A stretch of DNA of 64,000 nt from contig OZ244895.1 of NCBI GenBank assembly GCA_965221555.1, positions 3,348,001 to 3,412,000 on the forward strand, in the 5' to 3' direction. This stretch comes from JAJEAD01 sp965221555 (lineage in GTDB: Bacteria; Pseudomonadota; Gammaproteobacteria; HK1). A program made the position numbers and the translations under genes. Below are positions 9,731 to 18,340 of the stretch, in pieces (position 1 is the stretch's first letter; each line of letters opens with the position of its first letter). The notes beneath the pieces are model-generated. The model saw only the letters and a list, made by a program, of their open reading frames with translations. It was not told the DNA's origin and made no database searches.

Positions 9731-10202
9731 CGAAGCTGTACCGCACCCCGTCGGTGTCGTCTCCCGCCTCTCGCATCTCCTCCCTCCACTGCGACTCGTC
9801 GAAGGGAGGGAAGTACACATCCCCCTCGAAGCGACCGTGCACGCGAGTGAGGTAGAGGCGGCCCGCCTCCGGCAACGCCCGGGTGTAGACCTCCGCCCCT
9901 CCGATCACCATAAGCTCCGACGCCGCGGCACCACCGTCACGCGCGATCGCGATCGCTTCTTCGAAGCTCGTTGCGATCAAGACGCCCTTTGCTTCGTAGC
10001 CCGTTCGGCGACTGAGCACGATGTTGGTGCGCCCGTCGAGAGGGCGCCCGATGGACTCGAAGGTCCGCCTCCCCATGATGAGCGGCTTGCCCATGGTGAT
10101 TCGCCGGAAACGGCGTAAATCCCCCCGCAGCCGCCAGGGAAGACGATCCCCGACCCCGATGAGACCGCCCTCGTCAAGGGCGGCGATGATGGAGATCAGC
10201 AT
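9693..10202 (-). CDS. folA: Dihydrofolate reductase
   Basis: 169-residue cytoplasmic enzyme reducing dihydrofolate to tetrahydrofolate with NADPH. Motifs seen are IIAALDEGGLIGVGDRLPW (substrate and NADPH site with the Trp after LP), LRRFRRITMGKPLIMGRRTFESIG, the NIVLSR strand, VIGGAEVYTRALP and the acidic C-terminal region. It lies 30 bp downstream of thyA, a functional pairing because thymidylate synthase produces its substrate. Its 3' end runs 38 bp into the end of apaH on the other strand, which could allow antisense interference. Confidence 0.96.
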   Translation of the reverse strand: MLISIIAALDEGGLIGVGDRLPWRLRGDLRRFRRITMGKPLIMGRRTFESIGRPLDGRTNIVLSRRTGYEAKGVLIATSFEEAIAIARDGGAAASELMVIGGAEVYTRALPEAGRLYLTRVHGRFEGDVYFPPFDESQWREEMREAGDDTDGVRYSFVTYARRSPVPAR

Positions 10203-10232
10203 GGCGGCCGAAGAGCCTGGGGGCGGTACGGC

Positions 10233-11027
10233 TCAGACCGCGATCGGAGCGCGAATCGAGGGGTGGTACCGATAGTTCTCGAGCCGGAAGTGCTCGTAGC
10301 CGAAATCGAAGAGGTTATCGACCCCCGGATCGAGGTGCATGGAAGGAAGTGGATAGGGTTCGCGCGACAACTGCGTCTTCACCTGCTCCATATGATTCAG
10401 GTAGAGGTGTGCATCTCCTAGAGTGAGGATGAACTCGCCCGGCTCGAGTTGGCAGACCTGCGCAACCATCATGGTCAGCAGCGAGTATGACGCGATGTTG
10501 AAGGGCACCCCGAGGAAGAGATCCGCGCTTCTCATGTAGAGCTGGCAAGATAGGCGCCCCCTTGCGACGTAGAACTGAAAGAGCAAGTGGCAGGGGGGCA
10601 AGGCCATGCGATCGAGCTCGGAGACATTCCAGGCAGACACGATGTGACGTCGCGACTCTGGGTTGCGCCGAATTCCTTCGATGACCCGTGAAATCTGATC
10701 GATATGGACGCCGTCCGGCGTCGGCCAGGAGCGCCACTGGTACCCGTAGATCGGACCGAGCTCCCCGTCTTCGTCCGCCCACTCGTCCCAGATGCTCACC
10801 CCGTGCTCGTGCAACCACGCGACATTGGTGTCCCCGCGCAGGAACCACAACAGTTCGCCGATGATTGACCTGAAGTGGAGAAACTTGGTCGTTACCGCCG
10901 GGAATCCCCGCGCGAGTTCGAAACGCAACTGCCGTCCGAACAGACTGCGGGTACCAATCCCGGTGCGGTCCCCCCTCTCCACACCGTCCACCTTTACCTC
11001 CCTGAGCAGGTCAAGGTAGGACCTCAT
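10233..11027 (-). CDS. thyA: Thymidylate synthase
   Basis: 264-residue enzyme, the same length as the E. coli protein, making dTMP from dUMP with methylene-tetrahydrofolate. The catalytic cysteine is Cys146 in LPPCHLLFQFYV; other conserved parts are RTGIGTRSLFG, ELLWFLRGDTN, GPIYGYQWRSW, RRHIVSAWNV, the substrate-binding RSADLFLGVPFNIASY and GDAHLYLNH. It is followed by folA. In many gammaproteobacteria lgt is the direct upstream neighbour; here the DarT/DarG pair separates them. Confidence 0.97.
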   Translation of the reverse strand: MRSYLDLLREVKVDGVERGDRTGIGTRSLFGRQLRFELARGFPAVTTKFLHFRSIIGELLWFLRGDTNVAWLHEHGVSIWDEWADEDGELGPIYGYQWRSWPTPDGVHIDQISRVIEGIRRNPESRRHIVSAWNVSELDRMALPPCHLLFQFYVARGRLSCQLYMRSADLFLGVPFNIASYSLLTMMVAQVCQLEPGEFILTLGDAHLYLNHMEQVKTQLSREPYPLPSMHLDPGVDNLFDFGYEHFRLENYRYHPSIRAPIAV

Positions 11028-11067
11028 TGGCGGGCATCTCCGGTTGGGGTCCCCACAAGACTGAGCC

Positions 11068-12129
11068 TCAATGCTTCGCTGTTGCGGTTATCTCGGCAGT
11101 CCATCCCTTCTCAGCCAACACATCGGCAGTGAGAACGATCTGTCGAGGCGAGAAACGTTTCTTGCGTTCGTTCCACCCATGGGTACGAACAATCAGGTCG
11201 TTATGGGATTCGACTTCTTCGTGTGCGAGTACCCAATGTACCGTTGAGAGAAGCTCGAGACCATAATCTGACTCAAAACCGTTGACGAGATCAGCCACCC
11301 TATCAAATCGTTGACGTATTTCTGGTGAACTATCGAGAAAAGCTGCGGCCTGCTCTATCGCACCCGGGACGAGTTCCAGGTGCTTGTTCGGATCATCACC
11401 TCCGTCTGCGTATCCCGAAACATAGAACCCTTCGACGTCATTCAGGACATGTCGAAGATTTTCCGCATAGGGTCCATATCTCGCCTTGGTAAATCTCAAT
11501 CTCAACGGCTGGCCCGAAATCTGCATAAAGTACATGAGCTTATGTATCTCGAGCAGAGTCACGAAAGGGTCTAGAAGACCCTTCAAGTATCGGTCAATCA
11601 GCCCGACTAGTGTCGCCCTTCCCGGTGTCATTGCTGGCATCTTTCGACTGCGCGGAGAGCTGTCTGTCTCCTCCAACTGTCTCGGCTCAAAGACGACGAC
11701 CTGCAACTCGTCAATCTCACGAAGGGCATCTTCTATCAGGTCACGCACAGCATCCCATTGAAGACCACCTAGACCACTGCCCAGAGGCGGCAACGCGATC
11801 GAACGGATGTTGCGCTCACGAATCACACTTATCAGATCATCCAATCCGGACTCAATGTACTCGAACCGGCTACTGCCGCGCCAATGCTGTTTAGTCGGAA
11901 AGTTGATGATGTATCGGGGATTGACAAGTTGTTCAGTCTCGAACAAGAACATCCGCCCCGGTCGTACCTCACGACGTTTGCACGCCTTGGCATAGGCTCG
12001 GAAGTTGGCAGGGAAGGCCTTCTTGAATTGTAGTGCAACGCCGCGCCCCATGACACCAACGCAGTTCACAGTGTTGACCAGGGCCTCAGCATCTTCAACT
12101 AGGATGTCGCCTTTTTTGAAACGAATCAT
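11068..12129 (-). CDS. darG: DarG-type antitoxin: macro-domain ADP-ribosyl glycohydrolase
   Basis: 353-residue antitoxin that removes ADP-ribose from thymidine on DNA and binds the toxin. The N-terminal macro domain (about 1-155) reads KKGDILVEDAEALVNTVNCV, GVMGRGVALQFKKAFP and INFPTKQHWRGSSR. The lysine of NFPTK is residue 80, matching the catalytic lysine known from Thermus DarG. IALPPLGSGLGGLQW closes the macro fold. The C-terminal half (about 165-353) fits the separate DarT-binding domain of DarG. It starts 16 bp after darT with an AAGGAGAGG ribosome-binding site. GC is clearly lower than in thyA and lgt, suggesting acquisition by transfer. Confidence 0.92.
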   Translation of the reverse strand: MIRFKKGDILVEDAEALVNTVNCVGVMGRGVALQFKKAFPANFRAYAKACKRREVRPGRMFLFETEQLVNPRYIINFPTKQHWRGSSRFEYIESGLDDLISVIRERNIRSIALPPLGSGLGGLQWDAVRDLIEDALREIDELQVVVFEPRQLEETDSSPRSRKMPAMTPGRATLVGLIDRYLKGLLDPFVTLLEIHKLMYFMQISGQPLRLRFTKARYGPYAENLRHVLNDVEGFYVSGYADGGDDPNKHLELVPGAIEQAAAFLDSSPEIRQRFDRVADLVNGFESDYGLELLSTVHWVLAHEEVESHNDLIVRTHGWNERKKRFSPRQIVLTADVLAEKGWTAEITATAKH

Positions 12130-12145
12130 CGGCCTCTCCTTCGCG

Positions 12146-12790
12146 TCAGTAATACCACTCCGGCTTCACTTCGACTACCGGCTTGTGGTAGTTCTTACAA
12201 ATCGCATGATGCGCACGCTCGGCAGCGGATTGTGACCGCACGCCGATACGACGGAATAGTGTCCATGGAAACGATGCTTCTATAAGAAACTCTGCTTGTT
12301 TTAGATCTTTACACTTCCGCCAGTCTCTTGCCTCGACCGCTTTCCAATCAACTTTGTCCAGTTGCGCCAGGTTGTTGTAGTCATCGAAGTATCTAGAGCC
12401 CGCATTCGAAGTTGTAAACGCCCATCGAAGCCCCTCGCGGTCGGCCCAAGCTACCGCTTCTTTCAAGTCGGCCTCTAAGTGCACGATGGGATCCTGACCG
12501 TCTCTATATGACAGCTCAGCACTGTTGGCCATATGGAGCACGTAAAGCATGACTGAGCGCGGACAGAAATAGAAAGGCACGCAGTCGCCAACGTTGAGAG
12601 TGGGGTGACTCTTCAGCCGATTTGTCGATCGGCGTCTCTTAATATCTGTTATGCCGATGCTCGTACCCGGCCGATTACATTGCTGCACACGGGCTTCGCA
12701 CCAGAGGAAACCGTCGGCGACAATCGAAGACAGCCGGTCATAATGCGCTATGTGATAGATCTTGCGAGTGGCAGGAGGCAACACGGACAT
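12146..12790 (-). CDS. darT: DarT-type DNA ADP-ribosyltransferase toxin (DUF4433)
   Basis: 214-residue toxin predicted to transfer ADP-ribose from NAD onto thymidines in single-stranded DNA. Family motifs are the N-terminal YHIAHYDRL, the arginine-rich RRRSTNRLKSHP substrate loop, VPFYFCPRSVMLYVL, TTSNAG, and KQAEFLIE, whose Glu167 corresponds to the catalytic glutamate. All key residues look intact, so the toxin is probably active and must be held by the adjacent macro-domain protein. It begins 28 bp after the lgt stop with GAGAGG upstream of the ATG, so it could be co-transcribed with lgt. Base composition is near 50% GC by eye. Confidence 0.92.
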   Translation of the reverse strand: MSVLPPATRKIYHIAHYDRLSSIVADGFLWCEARVQQCNRPGTSIGITDIKRRRSTNRLKSHPTLNVGDCVPFYFCPRSVMLYVLHMANSAELSYRDGQDPIVHLEADLKEAVAWADREGLRWAFTTSNAGSRYFDDYNNLAQLDKVDWKAVEARDWRKCKDLKQAEFLIEASFPWTLFRRIGVRSQSAAERAHHAICKNYHKPVVEVKPEWYY

Positions 12791-12818
12791 CGCTAGACCT
12801 CTCGTCGGTCACCATCGT

Positions 12819-13613
12819 TCAGGTGAGTCTTGTTCGACTGGACCCAAGCGCCCGCCACAACAGCCATGCCCCGGCAATCGCCATCGGCAGGCACAGCACC
12901 TGCCCCATGGTGAGCCAGTCGAAGGCAAGGTAGCCGTACTGCCGATCGGGTACGCGCACGAACTCCACCGCGGAGCGAAACACTGCGTAGGCGAGCAGGA
13001 AGAGGCCCGAAGTCGCCATGACGGGCCGCGGGCGGCGGGAGAACCACCAGAGGAGGATGAAGAGCGCTACGCCCTCGAGCAGCGCCTGGTAGAGCTGTGA
13101 AGGATGGCGCGGGAACTCACCGGCGCCGGGAAAGACCATCGCCCAGGGCAGGTCGCTAGGGCGGCCCCAGAGGTTCCCGTTGATGAAGTTGCCCACTCGG
13201 CCCGCCGCGATTCCGAGTGGCACGAGGGGGGCAATGAAGTCGGCGACCTCGAAGAAGGAGCGCGTCCGATGTCGAGCGAAGAGCAGCATCGCCACGATGA
13301 CCCCGAGCAGCCCGCCGTGGAAGGACATGCCGCCCTCCCACAACCGAAAGACCGAGAGAGGGTCGCGCAGAGCGCCTCCCAGATCGTAGAAGAGCATGTA
13401 GCCGAGGCGCCCTCCCGCGACTACCCCGAGCGCGACGTAGAAGAGCATGTCGTCGACGTCGTCCGCCCGCCAGCCGCGAGAGGTATCGGCAGCCCGCACC
13501 CGTCCCAGCCACCAGCCCAGGCCGAAGGCCACCACGTACATGAGCCCGTACCAGTGAACCGCGATAGGCCCGAGCTGGACCGCGACGGGATCGAATTCGG
13601 GATATCTCAGCAT
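12819..13613 (-). CDS. lgt: Phosphatidylglycerol:prolipoprotein diacylglyceryl transferase
   Basis: Integral inner-membrane enzyme that attaches diacylglycerol to the lipobox cysteine of prolipoproteins. From ATG 13613, with AAGG five bases upstream, it is 264 residues; a TTG four codons earlier is possible but less likely. Conserved parts are PEFDPVAVQLGPIAVHWYGL, GGRLGYMLFYDL, the strongly conserved GGMSFHGGLLGVI, ADFIAPLVPLGIAAGRVGNF-INGNLWG and RHPSQLYQALLEG. About seven membrane segments are visible. It would process the OmpA-like lipoprotein encoded near 48 kb. Confidence 0.95.
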   Translation of the reverse strand: MLRYPEFDPVAVQLGPIAVHWYGLMYVVAFGLGWWLGRVRAADTSRGWRADDVDDMLFYVALGVVAGGRLGYMLFYDLGGALRDPLSVFRLWEGGMSFHGGLLGVIVAMLLFARHRTRSFFEVADFIAPLVPLGIAAGRVGNFINGNLWGRPSDLPWAMVFPGAGEFPRHPSQLYQALLEGVALFILLWWFSRRPRPVMATSGLFLLAYAVFRSAVEFVRVPDRQYGYLAFDWLTMGQVLCLPMAIAGAWLLWRALGSSRTRLT

Positions 13614-13834
13614 GGCGCCTTCCAATCCTACCCTCTAACAGCACCAGAATGCGCCGTCATCCGTCATCGACGCCGATCCCGGGAAGCGAGGCGGCGATCC
13701 CGAACCTGCGCTCCCGGGCCGCGGGTTTGAAGCGCTCGTGGATGACTCCTCTGCCGCCCTGCCGCCGGGAGTTCCGCCGCGCCCCGATATAATCTCGTCG
13801 GTGGCGCGCCCGCCCGGCCAGGAGGCCCCGCCGA

Positions 13835-15925
13835 ATGCACTCCGACTCGCCCCCCGTCAACCGGCTCGCGGCCGAGACCAGCCCCTATCTCCTGCAGCAC
13901 GCCGACAATCCGGTCGACTGGTATCCGTGGGGCGCGGAGGCCCTGGAGAAGGCGGCCGGAGAAGGCAAGCCGATCCTGCTGTCGGTGGGCTACTCCGCGT
14001 GCCACTGGTGCCACGTGATGGCCCACGAGTCCTTCGAGGATCCGGACACCGCGGCGCTCATGAACCGCCTCTTCGTCAACATCAAGGTCGACCGCGAAGA
14101 ACGTCCGGACCTCGACAAGATCTACCAGAGCGCGCAACACCTGCTCACCCGTCGCAGCGGCGGCTGGCCGCTGACGATGTTCCTCGACCATGAGGACCGC
14201 ATTCCCTTTTTCGGCGGCACCTACTTTCCCAAGACCGCGCGCTTCGGCCTGCCCTCCTTCCAGGACATCCTGCGCCGGGTCGCCCACTTCTACGCGGAAC
14301 GGCGCGGCGAGCTGCGTGAACAGTCCCAGGCCCTGATCGAGGCGCTTCGCAGCCTGGAGCCCGAGGCCGAAGGCAACGAAATCGTCACCCCGAAGCCGCT
14401 CGACGACGCAAGGACCCTGCTCGCACGTTCCTTCGATGCCGAGCACGGCGGGTTCGGAGGAGCGCCGAAGTTTCCCCATCCGACGAACATCGAAGCCCTG
14501 ATGCGCATCTTCGCCGCCTCCGCGAGCGGCCCTCGCCGGGACGAACATGCCCTGTCGATGGCGACCCACACGCTTCGCAAGATGTGTCTGGGCGGCATCT
14601 ACGACCATCTCGGAGGCGGCTTCTGCCGCTACTCCGTGGACGAGCAGTGGATGATCCCGCACTTCGAGAAGATGCTCTACGACAACGGCCCCCTCCTCGT
14701 CCTCTGCGCCCAGGCCTGGCAGATCACCGGCGAAGATCTGTTCCGGAAGGTGGCGACGGAGACCGCCGAGTGGGCGATGCGGGAGATGCAGTCGCCCGAG
14801 GGAGGCTACTACTCCTCGCTGGATGCCGACTCCGAGGGCGTGGAGGGCAAGTTCTACGTCTGGGAGCCCCAGGAGGTACGCGACCTGGTCGGCGAGAAGG
14901 ACTATCCGGTGTTCGCGGCGCGCTTCGGTCTCGACCGCGCCCCCAACTTCGAGGGGCGGCACTGGCATCTGCACGTCTTCGAGGAGATCGAGGAGCTCGC
15001 TCGGCGCTTCGATACGAGCGAGTCGGAGATCGAGGGCGTCCTGGATCGCGCCCGCTCCACCCTGCTCCCGGTCCGGTCGCAGCGGGTGTGGCCCGGGCGC
15101 GACGACAAGGTGCTGACTTCGTGGAACGCGCTCATGGTCAAGGGCATGGCGGTGGCGGGGGGTATCCTGTCGGAGCCACGCTTCATTCGTTCCGCGGTGC
15201 GCTGCCTCGACTTCCTCCGGGAAAACCTGTGGCGGGAAGGGCGCCTGCGCGCCACCTGGAAGGACGGGCGCGCCCGCTTCGCCGCCTATCTCGACGACTA
15301 CGCCTTTCTCATCGATGCGATTCTCGCCCTGCTCCAGGAAGAGTGGAGGCGCGACCATCTCGACTTCGCCATCGATCTCGCGGAGGTTCTCCTCGCCCAT
15401 TTCGAGGACCCGGAAAGCGGCGGCTTCTTCTTTACCGCCGACGATCACGAAGTGCTCATCCACCGTTCCAAACCCTTCACCGATGACGCCCTGCCCGCCG
15501 GCAACGGCATCGCCGCCCATGCGCTCGGACGTCTGGGACACCTGCTCGGGGAAAGCCGCTATCTCGATGCGGCGGAACGCGGGGTGCGCGCCGGCTGGAG
15601 CTCGATCGCCCGGATCCCCCACGCCCATACCGCGATGCTGCTCGCGGTGGAGGAGTTCATCTATCCGCCGCAGACCACGGTGCTGCGCGCCGAGACCGAG
15701 ACACTCTCCGAGTGGAAGGAACGCTGCCGCCGGCGCTACGCGCCGCGGCGCGCGGTCTTCGCCATCCCCTCCGACACGCCGGATCTACCCGGCCTGCTCG
15801 CCGAACGCCGGTCCGCCGCCGGTCCCGTCGCTTATGTCTGCCGGGGACACCACTGCGAGGCGCCGATCACGACGCTCGAGTCACTCGACGAAGCGATGCG
15901 CGAAGGTGAGGTCGGCCCCGGTTGA
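13835..15925 (+). CDS. Thioredoxin-domain protein, YyaL/SSP411 family (DUF255)
   Basis: 696-residue protein combining an N-terminal thioredoxin-like domain with a C-terminal (alpha/alpha)6-barrel resembling N-acyl-glucosamine epimerases. The N-terminus RLAAETSPYLLQHADNPVDW is diagnostic, and the redox motif ACHWCH has Cys56 and Cys59. Further family blocks are NIKVDREERPDLDKIYQ, GGWPLTMFL, GGTYFPK, YDHLGGGFCRYSVDEQW and RDDKVLTSWNALMVKG. The function is not established; mammalian SPATA20 belongs to the same family. The gene stands alone between lgt (convergent-free 5' side) and the defence-type cluster. Confidence 0.9.
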   Translation: MHSDSPPVNRLAAETSPYLLQHADNPVDWYPWGAEALEKAAGEGKPILLSVGYSACHWCHVMAHESFEDPDTAALMNRLFVNIKVDREERPDLDKIYQSAQHLLTRRSGGWPLTMFLDHEDRIPFFGGTYFPKTARFGLPSFQDILRRVAHFYAERRGELREQSQALIEALRSLEPEAEGNEIVTPKPLDDARTLLARSFDAEHGGFGGAPKFPHPTNIEALMRIFAASASGPRRDEHALSMATHTLRKMCLGGIYDHLGGGFCRYSVDEQWMIPHFEKMLYDNGPLLVLCAQAWQITGEDLFRKVATETAEWAMREMQSPEGGYYSSLDADSEGVEGKFYVWEPQEVRDLVGEKDYPVFAARFGLDRAPNFEGRHWHLHVFEEIEELARRFDTSESEIEGVLDRARSTLLPVRSQRVWPGRDDKVLTSWNALMVKGMAVAGGILSEPRFIRSAVRCLDFLRENLWREGRLRATWKDGRARFAAYLDDYAFLIDAILALLQEEWRRDHLDFAIDLAEVLLAHFEDPESGGFFFTADDHEVLIHRSKPFTDDALPAGNGIAAHALGRLGHLLGESRYLDAAERGVRAGWSSIARIPHAHTAMLLAVEEFIYPPQTTVLRAETETLSEWKERCRRRYAPRRAVFAIPSDTPDLPGLLAERRSAAGPVAYVCRGHHCEAPITTLESLDEAMREGEVGPG

Positions 15926-16041
15926 TCCCGTAACGATACGGTGGGTCGTCCTATCAACGGCAGTCCATTCGCCCGTATCGTACTCGGAAGGCGTCTGTGC
16001 CCCGAAGGGATGCGCGTCACACCCCACGACCACCGCTCGGC

Positions 16042-16971
16042 TCACAACGCCTCCTGATCGAAGTAGTCTTCGTCGATTCGCTTGATCTCGTGAGTCTCGC
16101 GCGTTCGCACGCCGACTTCGTGCCGAACCATGAGGCGCGCAAGCTCCGCGCCGTCGATCAGAACGATACGCTTCGGACTCCGCGCCACGTAGTTCTTCGC
16201 GGCGCGCGTGAAGTCCGCCGTGGTGACGAAGACGCCCTTTGTCGTACCCGCGGCATCGATAGCGCCCGCGAAGTTGCGCAGGTCGCCTTCGCCCACCGCG
16301 TGGCCGTCGGCATAGCGCTTGGACTGAACATAGACCTCGTCCAGTCCGAGCGCATCTTCCCGGATCGTTCCGTCGATTCCCCCATCTCCGGAACGTCCGG
16401 TAACCCGTCCCATCGTGGGATCGCCGTCGCCGTAGCCCATTGCGATCAGCAAATCGACGACGACCCGCTCGAGAAACGCAGGCGCCGCATCGCGAACTCG
16501 TTGCAACACCTCCGCTTCGAGAATGGTGCGCAGCTCCCGGGCGGCACGGTTCAGTGTTTCCTCCGGCGTCTCATTCAAGTCACCTGTCTGTACCGGGGCA
16601 GCTTCGTTGTCGGCGGATGGCGTCCGCGCTCGCCCTAACCAATCTGAATATGATGGATGCTTCCGAAGCACGTTCATGTCGACGCGAGAGGGTGTCTCGG
16701 ACAACAGATCCTCACCTGAGCGCGTCAACCGATACACACCGCGCCCGGTCCGCTCCACGATCCCGGCGCGCGCCATGTGTATGGCAGCCCAACTCACACG
16801 GTTCGCCAGTACCGACTGCCGGCCACTTGGCAACCTCTCACGAAGATCTTCGGGAGTGAGTCCCTCGGAGGCGGCCACTCGATCACGAACGTTCGCAAGG
16901 GTGGTTGGGGAACCCTCGGCGAGCGCCATGAGCACGGGAAGCATCAACGACTGAAAATCGGGAACGGGCAT
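16042..16971 (-). CDS. Mrr-family restriction endonuclease (type IV-like)
   Basis: 309-residue protein with the two-domain layout of Mrr. The N-terminal winged-helix Mrr_N part (about 1-110) includes SGRQSVLANRVSWAAIHMARAGIV split across NRVSWAAIHMARAG and GVYRLTRSGEDLL. The C-terminal PD-(D/E)xK nuclease domain has GDGGIDGTIREDALGLD followed by YVQSKRY, giving Asp200, Gln216 and Lys218 as the likely catalytic set. In E. coli, Mrr cleaves DNA carrying foreign methylation. No methyltransferase lies nearby, which agrees with a modification-dependent (type IV) role. It starts a small cluster with the following toxin-like genes. Confidence 0.9.
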   Translation of the reverse strand: MPVPDFQSLMLPVLMALAEGSPTTLANVRDRVAASEGLTPEDLRERLPSGRQSVLANRVSWAAIHMARAGIVERTGRGVYRLTRSGEDLLSETPSRVDMNVLRKHPSYSDWLGRARTPSADNEAAPVQTGDLNETPEETLNRAARELRTILEAEVLQRVRDAAPAFLERVVVDLLIAMGYGDGDPTMGRVTGRSGDGGIDGTIREDALGLDEVYVQSKRYADGHAVGEGDLRNFAGAIDAAGTTKGVFVTTADFTRAAKNYVARSPKRIVLIDGAELARLMVRHEVGVRTRETHEIKRIDEDYFDQEAL

Positions 16972-17176
16972 CGACTACCGCCTCTCTATGCCATTGATTC
17001 CCATGGCATGACATTCTCGTCGATCTCGTGGCCCACGACGACCTCCGGTTGGCGAAACCCAAAAATTATGCAGTTTCATCGAGAATGACAGCGGTATCCC
17101 GAGGTACCGCGGAAGCCGTAGCGCGGCATCGATAACTACGCCCCGCCCGTAGAGCCGGATATTCGACCTCGGCTCG

Positions 17177-17205
17177 TTGACTACTAATCATGTTGAACAC
17201 ATACT
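17177..17205 (+). promoter_or_regulatory. Possible sigma-70 promoter of the DUF7662/PIN operon
   Basis: TTGACT at 17177-17182, a 17-base spacer and CATACT at 17200-17205 lie in an unusually A+T-rich stretch before the start codon at 17242. A second weaker pairing (TTGAAC at 17193) overlaps it. A perfect 6-bp hairpin (GCGGTA/TACCGC, 17091-17110) lies further upstream. Confidence 0.35.
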
Positions 17206-17241
17206 TCAGTAGGTACATAAGAACTACGAAGAGTGATACTC

Positions 17242-17721
17242 ATGTCTACTGCGCGGGACCAGCTCGTACGTGACGCAGCGGCCCGGGGCAAGTATGCGCC
17301 CCTCTACCATCATCTTCTCGCCGCGAGCCCTCTTGAGCCGGAGTGGCGCACGACGTTCGGCGAGATAGAGTCCATTCTTGGCTTTCGTCTGCCCCACTCG
17401 GCGCGCCTCCACCGTCCCTGGTGGTCTAATTCGAGGAAGGGCAACGGCCACAGTCACTCGCTCTCCTGGCAGGCGGCGGGATGGCGGACGCGTGCGGTAG
17501 ATCTAGAGGAGGAGACTCTAGTGTTCTCGCGATCGGCAGACGCGGAAGCGCAGCCCGGGAAAGCGGGCCGGAAGCCTGCCTTCGATCTCGATCGTGACTT
17601 CCCTCCATGGGACCCCGGACCGTGGCCGGAGGGCTTCACGGTGAGCCGGGAGCAAATCTATGACGACAGGGGACGCCTGACGGGAGGACCAGAGAGAGAG
17701 ACCGGCGGCGAAGACGGCTGA
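17242..17721 (+). CDS. DUF7662-like protein, probable partner of the PIN protein
   Basis: 159-residue protein from ATG 17242; an in-frame GTG three codons earlier is also possible. Residues about 10-95 match a domain recognisable by KYAPLYHHLLAASP, an IESILGFRLPHSARLHRPWW core and QAAGWRTRAVDLEEETLVFSR. I recall this pattern as DUF7662, often found next to nucleases or toxin genes; its activity is unknown. The C-terminal tail WPEGFTVSREQIYDDRGR is encoded by a 68-bp segment repeated downstream of the PIN gene. It ends 5 bp before the PIN gene, so it is a candidate antitoxin, but that is inferred from position only. Confidence 0.65.
   Translation: MSTARDQLVRDAAARGKYAPLYHHLLAASPLEPEWRTTFGEIESILGFRLPHSARLHRPWWSNSRKGNGHSHSLSWQAAGWRTRAVDLEEETLVFSRSADAEAQPGKAGRKPAFDLDRDFPPWDPGPWPEGFTVSREQIYDDRGRLTGGPERETGGEDG
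17623..17690 (+). repeat. 68-bp direct repeat, copy 1 (inside DUF7662-like gene)
   Basis: Copy 1 forms the 3' coding part of the DUF7662-like gene and specifies WPEGFTVSREQIYDDRGR. It starts TGGCCGGAGGGCTTCACGGT and ends GGAGGACC. It matches copy 2 at 18341-18408 without gaps, with three mismatches in 68 bases. The copies flank the PIN gene. Confidence 0.9.
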
Positions 17722-17726
17722 ATGAC

Positions 17727-18161
17727 GTGTTCGTAGACACCAACGTATTGGTACCTGCGCGCTTCAGATCGGCTCCCTTCCACAAATCGGCGCGAGCCGC
17801 GCTCGTCAGAGCTGGGCTGGACCTTGAGCCCATCCGCACAAGCCGTCAGGTCCTGCGCGAGTATCTCGCCACGGTGACCCGCCCCCAGGACTGGTCCGAG
17901 CCGCTTCCCATAGTATTGGCCCTGCGCGACATCGATTGGATTTGCTCCACGTTCGAAATCCTGGAGGACGGAGACCACGTCACGAACATGTTGACGAAGT
18001 TGTGCCGCGAGGTCCCCGTTGCGGGTAAAAAGATCCACGACGCCAACATTGCCGCGACGATGCTGGCGCACGGCGAACGACGGCTCCTGACGTTCAACGC
18101 CAAGGATTTCCGGCGCTTTCGTGACAGAATCGAGCTGGTGGAAATCGAGTCGCTGGAATGA
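17727..18161 (+). CDS. PIN-domain ribonuclease, VapC-like toxin
   Basis: 144-residue PIN-fold protein from a GTG start. The acidic metal-binding residues expected for a nuclease are present: Asp4 in FVDTNVLV, Glu45 in QVLREYL, Asp105 in IHDANIAATML and Asp127 in LLTFNAKDFRRF. VapC toxins of this type cleave tRNA or rRNA. The upstream gene ends 5 bp earlier, so they are likely one operon. The gene lies exactly between the two copies of a 68-bp direct repeat. It may be a toxin, or a stand-alone RNase. Confidence 0.85.
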   Translation: MFVDTNVLVPARFRSAPFHKSARAALVRAGLDLEPIRTSRQVLREYLATVTRPQDWSEPLPIVLALRDIDWICSTFEILEDGDHVTNMLTKLCREVPVAGKKIHDANIAATMLAHGERRLLTFNAKDFRRFRDRIELVEIESLE

Positions 18162-18340
18162 GCGCGCGGACAATCGACGCTCCCACCCTTGGAAGCCAGC
18201 CAGCGCGCCGAAGCGGGGCTGGGAGTATTCCGAGTCGGGCTCTGCCGCTCAAACGCTGATCGGGCCGAGTATCAGCTGCAAAACGGCATTCACGGCCCAG
18301 CTGCCGGGTCGATCGAGAAGCGGGATCGGAAAGCCGGCCA

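Noticed and set aside
13664..15628. A 654-codon open frame on the minus strand
   Set aside because: Shadow of the DUF255 thioredoxin-domain gene.
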